Below, piece after piece: positions 62,266-64,000 of a DNA stretch of 64,000 nucleotides. The DNA is from an uncultured Pelagibacteraceae bacterium (GTDB taxonomy: Bacteria; Pseudomonadota; Alphaproteobacteria; Pelagibacterales; Pelagibacteraceae): positions 1-64,000 of the forward strand of contig CACADE010000001.1 of assembly GCA_902531175.1 (NCBI GenBank), read 5' to 3'. The notes under the pieces are model-generated. The model made no database searches. It was given only the letters and a program-made list of their open reading frames with translations, and had not been told where the DNA came from. Positions within the stretch are counted from its first letter, which is position 1, and each line of letters opens with the position of its first letter. Made by a program: the position numbers and the translations under genes.

Positions 62266-63134
62266 TAAGTTAATTTTCCTACTAGCAAAATTATTAAAAT
62301 AATAAGACCCAAAAGATTATTGCTTTTAAATTTTGCTAAGCAGTCATTCCCACTTTCGGTTTTTAATTTGAGAGATTGAAAAATTAACAAATGAGTTAAA
62401 GGCACTATTAAAGCAATGTAATATAAATAATTAAAATTCATTTTATAACCAACAAGAAACAATGATGTTAAAAATATAATGTAACAAAACGATATAAATT
62501 TTTTTGGGTTATTTTTAAATTTAATCGATGTTGATTTAACTCCAATTATTTCATCATCATTAATATCTTGATATCCATATATTGTGTCGTAACCTAATGT
62601 CCAAAATGTGGCTCCTAAATAAAATATAATTGGTATTATAGAAACTTCATTTTGAATGGATATCCATGCCAAAACTAGACCGTAATTAAAAGTAATACCT
62701 AAAAAAAGTTGAGGCCAGTAAGTAAATCTTTTCATTAATGGATATGTAAAAGCCAGCGGCATTGAAAGAAGAGCCATATAAATGGTAAATTTATTAAAAT
62801 TTATCAAAACTAAAAACGCGATTAAACATAAGATTGCAGCATATATTGCAGCATTGAATACAGAAATTTTTTCTGACGCGATTGGTCTATTTTTTGTTCT
62901 TTCGACTAACTTGTCAATTTTTCTATCACTTATATCGTTAACAATACATCCTGCTGATCTCATTAGGACAGATCCAGAAAAAAATAAAAAAGCATAAATA
63001 AAATAATTATTTAAAGAAAGAGAAAAATCATATGAAATTGTTAAACCCCAAACACATGGCCAAAATAGAAGCATGAAACCAATTGGTTTATTAAGTCTTG
63101 TTAATTCAATAAAAATTTTAACCTTTTCAGACAT
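62265..63134 (-). CDS. ubiA: 4-hydroxybenzoate polyprenyltransferase
   Basis: 289 aa; GCIVNDISDRKIDKLVERTKNRPIASEKIS, GYDTIYGYQDINDDEIIGVKSTSI. Confidence 0.95.
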   Translation of the reverse strand: MSEKVKIFIELTRLNKPIGFMLLFWPCVWGLTISYDFSLSLNNYFIYAFLFFSGSVLMRSAGCIVNDISDRKIDKLVERTKNRPIASEKISVFNAAIYAAILCLIAFLVLINFNKFTIYMALLSMPLAFTYPLMKRFTYWPQLFLGITFNYGLVLAWISIQNEVSIIPIIFYLGATFWTLGYDTIYGYQDINDDEIIGVKSTSIKFKNNPKKFISFCYIIFLTSLFLVGYKMNFNYLYYIALIVPLTHLLIFQSLKLKTESGNDCLAKFKSNNLLGLIILIILLVGKLT

Positions 63135-63183
63135 AATTTACTTGTAAATAACAAAGCGTAGATTCATAATCAAACTGATTCGC

Positions 63184-63591
63184 ATGAATATTGATTACAC
63201 TGTTACCGCATTAATGTTTCCCGCCATTCCTTTGATTATGGCTGTCTATAGTAATAGATTTCATACATTAAGCGGTTTGATTAGAAAAATACACGATGAA
63301 TATGTTTTTGAAAAGCATACTCCACCAGAGTGGAAGCAGCAGCTAATTAATTTAAATGATAGAGTAAAAAATTTAAGAATTACTATACTTTTTGCAGCAT
63401 TTGGTTTCTTATTTAATATGCTTACAGTTTTTGCTCTTTATTTAGAGACATATTTTTTAGCTAGAATAATTTTTGGCTCTTGTTGTTTATCGATGATGGT
63501 ATCAATAATATTTTTTATAAGAGAAATACAAATCTCGACTAGAGCGTTAAGACTTCATCTTTCAGATATGGATGATCAATTTAAGGAATAA
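63184..63591 (+). CDS. DUF2721 membrane protein
   Basis: 135 aa; MNIDYTVTALMFPAIPLIMAVYSNRFHTLSGLIRKIHDEY. Confidence 0.78.
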   Translation: MNIDYTVTALMFPAIPLIMAVYSNRFHTLSGLIRKIHDEYVFEKHTPPEWKQQLINLNDRVKNLRITILFAAFGFLFNMLTVFALYLETYFLARIIFGSCCLSMMVSIIFFIREIQISTRALRLHLSDMDDQFKE

Positions 63592-64000
63592 TAACTGCTG
63601 GTCCTGTTAAAACCCTATTCTCTAAATCTATGTGAGCTTGTTTAGCTTCACTTAATTTGTATTTTTTAGAAACTTCAATTTTTATTTTCCCTGACAGAAC
63701 AGCATCAAAAACCAATTCAGCAGATTTTTTTAATTCATCTCTAGTAATTGTATAATGCATTATTGATGGTCTTGTAAAAAAAAGACCTTTTGTATTTATA
63801 TGTTTTTTAACATCTATAGTGTGAACATATCCAGATGCATTTCCAAATGCTACCATCATCCCTCTAATTTTTAAACACTCTATTGATCCCTCAAAAGTTT
63901 TTGCTCCAACACCATCATAAACAACATCTATTCCATTTTTACCTACTATTTTTTCAACTTCTTCCACAAAATTATGATCTGTATAATTTATAACATGATG
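63581..64000 (-). CDS. NADPH:quinone oxidoreductase (zinc-less MDR family), partial at right edge
   Basis: Reading frame stays open past the listed GTG start to the window edge (..HHVINYTDHNFVEEVEKIVGKNGIDVVYDGVGAKTFEGSIECLK). Confidence 0.9.
   Translation of the reverse strand, partial: HHVINYTDHNFVEEVEKIVGKNGIDVVYDGVGAKTFEGSIECLKIRGMMVAFGNASGYVHTIDVKKHINTKGLFFTRPSIMHYTITRDELKKSAELVFDAVLSGKIKIEVSKKYKLSEAKQAHIDLENRVLTGPAVIIP

Overview
The window looks like a stretch of a streamlined, AT-rich alphaproteobacterial genome, very probably SAR11/Pelagibacterales, judged from protein flavour, gene packing and very short intergenic gaps. About 55 protein-coding genes are densely packed on both strands, mostly core metabolism and housekeeping: ODC, regA, bioY, polA, chvI/chvG, ahcY, tsaE/amgK/murU, gpmA, an RND efflux pair, sseA/msrA, a BMP-type nucleoside ABC transporter, hsp20, ptrB, cfa, aceA with an ScfR/RamB-like regulator, tldD/pmbA, typA, groESL, ribF/ileS/lspA, pgi, purD, an lpxL/lpxK/waaA/msbA cluster and ubiA. 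I found no rRNA, tRNA, CRISPR array, transposon or prophage. No obvious large undescribed defence or biosynthetic system is present. The most interesting signals are regulatory: (1) a compact ROSE-like RNA thermometer plus RpoH-type promoter in front of hsp20; (2) matching RpoH-type promoters (CTTGAAA-N13/14-NNCCATAT-like) before groES and, unexpectedly, before regA, where the predicted transcript would be leaderless; (3) a possible transcription attenuator before the ODC gene; (4) palindromic TTTGTAAA operator-like sites and an unannotated 53-aa ORF between an ScfR-like regulator and isocitrate lyase; (5) a protein with an extreme poly-lysine N-terminus. All assignments come from reading the sequence; no database search was run.
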